Assembly (NCBI GenBank): GCA_016650435.1
Contig: JAENVT010000455.1
Coordinates: 1 to 5,984 of the forward strand
Direction of reading: 5' to 3'
Origin: Ilumatobacteraceae bacterium
GTDB taxonomy: Bacteria > Actinomycetota > Acidimicrobiia > Acidimicrobiales > Ilumatobacteraceae
DNA length: 5,984 nucleotides
Positions 5,101-5,984 of this stretch are shown in pieces. The notes beneath the pieces were generated by a model. That model ran no database searches. It saw only the letters and a program-made list of their open reading frames with translations, and had not been told where the DNA came from. Both the position numbers and the translations under genes were made by a program. Each line of letters starts with the position of its first letter. The stretch's first letter is position 1.

Positions 5101-5984
5101 CCCGTAGTCGCCCGATGGGTCAGTTTGCCGGCCTCGGAATCGCCCGCCGGAGAACTGTCGGACGACGACGTCGAAACCCTCCGACTGATCGCTCGTCGAA
5201 CATGGCTCTTCTTCGAAACGTTCGTTGCCCCAGAAGACAACGGGCTGCCGCCCGACAACTTCCAGGACGATCCAAGCCCCGTCGTCGAGCATCGCACCTC
5301 GCCCACAAACATCGGCATGTATTTGCTGGCAACCGTGACCGCTCGCGACTTCGGTTGGATCGGGACCCTCGACATGATCGAGCGTCTCGAAGAAACGATG
5401 TCGACGATCGGCAAGCTCGAGCTCTTCCGCGGGCACCTGTACAACTGGTACGACACGCGCGACCTGCACCGGCTCGAACCTGCATACGTGTCGTCGGTCG
5501 ACAGCGGCAACCTCGCCGGCCATTTGCTGACGCTGTCGAGTGCTTGTCGCCAGATGATCGATCAGCAACTGCCGGTCGAGGAAGCATTGAAAGGGATCGG
5601 CGACGCCATCAGGTTGGCTCGACAGGCAGCGGCGGCCATCGGCGACGACCGTCGAAGCCAGACGCTGACCCGCCGACATCTCGACGAGGCTCTCGTTTGG
5701 CCGGCGCACGACGACACGGCGCCCGTATCGACACCGAAGGCGTGGTCGGCTCACCTGGTCGAGCTCTCTGCGTTGTCACGAACGCTGTCGGATGTTGCTA
5801 CGGCATTCACAGCCGAGCGCGGCGAGGGCCGCCAAAGCGAGGTCGTCACCTGGGCTGAAGCGACCCACAAGGCCGTCGCCAGCCACATGCGCGACGTCGC
5901 CATCTTCCAGCCATCCCCACAAGTCGCCGACTTCCCGACGATCGCCGAGCTTTCCGATCCGCTCTCCGTGCCACTCGACGACAC
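2125..5984 (+). CDS. ndvB: Cyclic beta-1,2-glucan synthase, NdvB/ChvB/Cgs type (partial, first 1286 codons)
   Basis: A giant inner-membrane enzyme that polymerises UDP-glucose into beta-1,2-glucan and closes it into a ring. The frame is open from ATG 2125 to the right edge; relatives have about 2,800 residues, so under half is present. The N-terminal domain includes TPAAEWLVDNFPIVDEQL (89-106), LAHTDS (143-148) and EPLTIGELW (166-174). Membrane segments lie near 419-438 and 448-470. The GT84 domain (about 493-800) shows VVVPMLLT (498-505), FALLSDWLDA (531-540), WMGWERKRGKL (592-602), TLDADTRLPR (636-645, Asp638/Asp640), FTGKGIYHLDAF (725-736), LLSHDLFEG (749-757) and RLQRWARGDWQ (784-794). 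Four or five more hydrophobic segments span 833-996. The glucoamylase-like cyclization region (GH189-type) begins near 1013, with EDNGLPPDNFQ (1037-1047), EHRTSPTNIGMYLLATV (1055-1071), LYNWYDTRDL (1105-1114) and SSVDSGNLAGH (1123-1133). The GH94 module should follow outside the window. ATG 2125 is the only start after an in-frame stop at 2071; the ribosome binding site is weak. The product linkage is inferred from family. Confidence 0.93.
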   Translation, partial: MRANPSTPDPLRRDRRGGRSAKPQDPILAELFSVERLEQHARTLAAAQKVTDNPHRGRSVHPRVAENGQILLESYRLLARAIKDERSITPAAEWLVDNFPIVDEQLREIRDDLPRNYYHELPKLADGHLAGYPRVLGLAWAYLAHTDSRFDPESLRRMVLAYQQIEPLTIGELWAIAISMRILLVENLRRLSEQIVLSRKARQEADEIADRLLGLGQGSPEAATTALKRMLPDTLPTAASVQLFQRLRDQDPAVTPALAWLEERLVAEGTTAEETVRLEHQRQATMNVTVRNVITSMRLISSLDWAQFVEGVGLVDQCLRAGSSFASLDFDTRDSYRKAIEELARGSFLTETDVARRALAMSKAAPPGLAEGSEVAPRYRDPGYYLISDGRVTLERDLGVRVPLSTRLLRAYVRYPATGYLGTMVILTALVLAVPLLLSRNRGAVSGEIVIITLLAVTPASDLAVALVNLMVTRVLGPTPLPRLDLDDGVPTELRTLVVVPMLLTTTEDIEALVGGLEVHYLANREGDLRFALLSDWLDAGTEQVAGDDELLATAAAGIDQLNERHGEAPGGGARFLLLHRKRAWNEAEGRWMGWERKRGKLHELNALLRGSTTTGILTSERATSTPPIDVRYVVTLDADTRLPRGAVGQLVGTIAHPLNQPTFDPLTGRVTQGYGVLQPRITPTLPAEQGGSLFQRIFAGSAGIDPYASAVSDVYQDLFQEGSFTGKGIYHLDAFEAAMKDRVPENTLLSHDLFEGVFARAGLVTDVELFDEFPSNYLVSATRLQRWARGDWQLLPWILDKARDAKGNRERSSIPGIARWKMLDNLRRTLSAPFMVATLVAAWTLPSILTGLWTAFAMATVVVPAALPVLMGLLPRRKGISKRSHLRAVGEDILLAGAHVVLGITFAAHQAWMMLAAIARTVVRVYITKRHLLEWMTAAQAKANRSLNLSGFYRQMAGGVGIAIATAVLVAVTKPDAAWIASPFLVLWLLSPVVARWVSLPASESPAGELSDDDVETLRLIARRTWLFFETFVAPEDNGLPPDNFQDDPSPVVEHRTSPTNIGMYLLATVTARDFGWIGTLDMIERLEETMSTIGKLELFRGHLYNWYDTRDLHRLEPAYVSSVDSGNLAGHLLTLSSACRQMIDQQLPVEEALKGIGDAIRLARQAAAAIGDDRRSQTLTRRHLDEALVWPAHDDTAPVSTPKAWSAHLVELSALSRTLSDVATAFTAERGEGRQSEVVTWAEATHKAVASHMRDVAIFQPSPQVADFPTIAELSDPLSVPLDD

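Noticed and set aside
5071..5754. Leftward open frame of 227 codons opposite the glucoamylase-like domain
   Set aside because: It is a shadow of the conserved motifs on the other strand and has low-complexity composition.
4860..5858. Rightward open frame of 332 codons inside the glucan synthase gene
   Set aside because: It lies in another frame within a strongly conserved coding region, is rich in Arg and Pro as expected for a shifted GC-rich frame, and has no family motif.
1..5984. Mobile element, CRISPR array, tRNA/rRNA genes or a defence system
   Set aside because: No transposase, integrase, terminal repeats, regularly spaced repeats or tRNA-like folds were seen. All space is accounted for by five genes and short gaps.

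Overview
The window is GC-rich and densely coding. It most likely comes from a high-GC Gram-positive bacterium (Actinomycetota), perhaps an environmental, non-mycobacterial lineage. The evidence is gene content: an ECF42-type sigma factor with its DGPF/YCII partner, a TIGR03086 (mycothiol-dependent isomerase superfamily) protein, and an aminoglycoside 2'-N-acetyltransferase of the mycobacterial AAC(2')-I type. The lineage is inference, because no RNA gene or phylogenetic marker is present.

Layout. Positions 1-1384 read leftward. In transcription order they hold a TIGR03086 DinB-like metal-binding protein (1384-830), a YCII/DGPF-domain protein (717-370), and the N-terminal 120 residues of an ECF sigma factor (360-1, running off the left edge). 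The DGPF and sigma genes are 9 nt apart and form an operon. The 112-bp gap upstream of the DGPF gene has two TGTCGA elements; one is followed at 17 nt by CGTG, resembling the promoter signature reported for ECF42 sigma factors. This suggests the sigma factor drives its own operon.

A 67-bp divergent region (1385-1451) separates this block from two rightward genes. The first (1452-2060) encodes an AAC(2')-I-family aminoglycoside acetyltransferase that aligns without gaps to M. tuberculosis AAC(2')-Ic over its last 150 residues. After 64 bp, the rest of the window (2125-5984) is the first 1286 codons of one very large gene for a cyclic beta-1,2-glucan synthase (NdvB/ChvB/Cgs type). It shows the N-terminal domain, the membrane segments, the GT84 catalytic domain and the start of the glucoamylase-like cyclization domain. 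The C-terminal GH94 part would lie beyond the right edge.

Functional reading. The left block looks like a regulatory/stress unit of unknown physiological signal. The right block pairs an aminoglycoside-modifying enzyme with an envelope glucan synthase; whether they are functionally linked is speculative. I found no mobile elements, CRISPR arrays, tRNA or rRNA genes, and no gene-free stretch over 300 bases. The most interesting items are the divergent AAC(2') homologue with an unusual start, the glucan synthase in a probable Gram-positive, the ECF42-like promoter, and a 50-bp near-perfect palindrome inside the sigma factor coding sequence.
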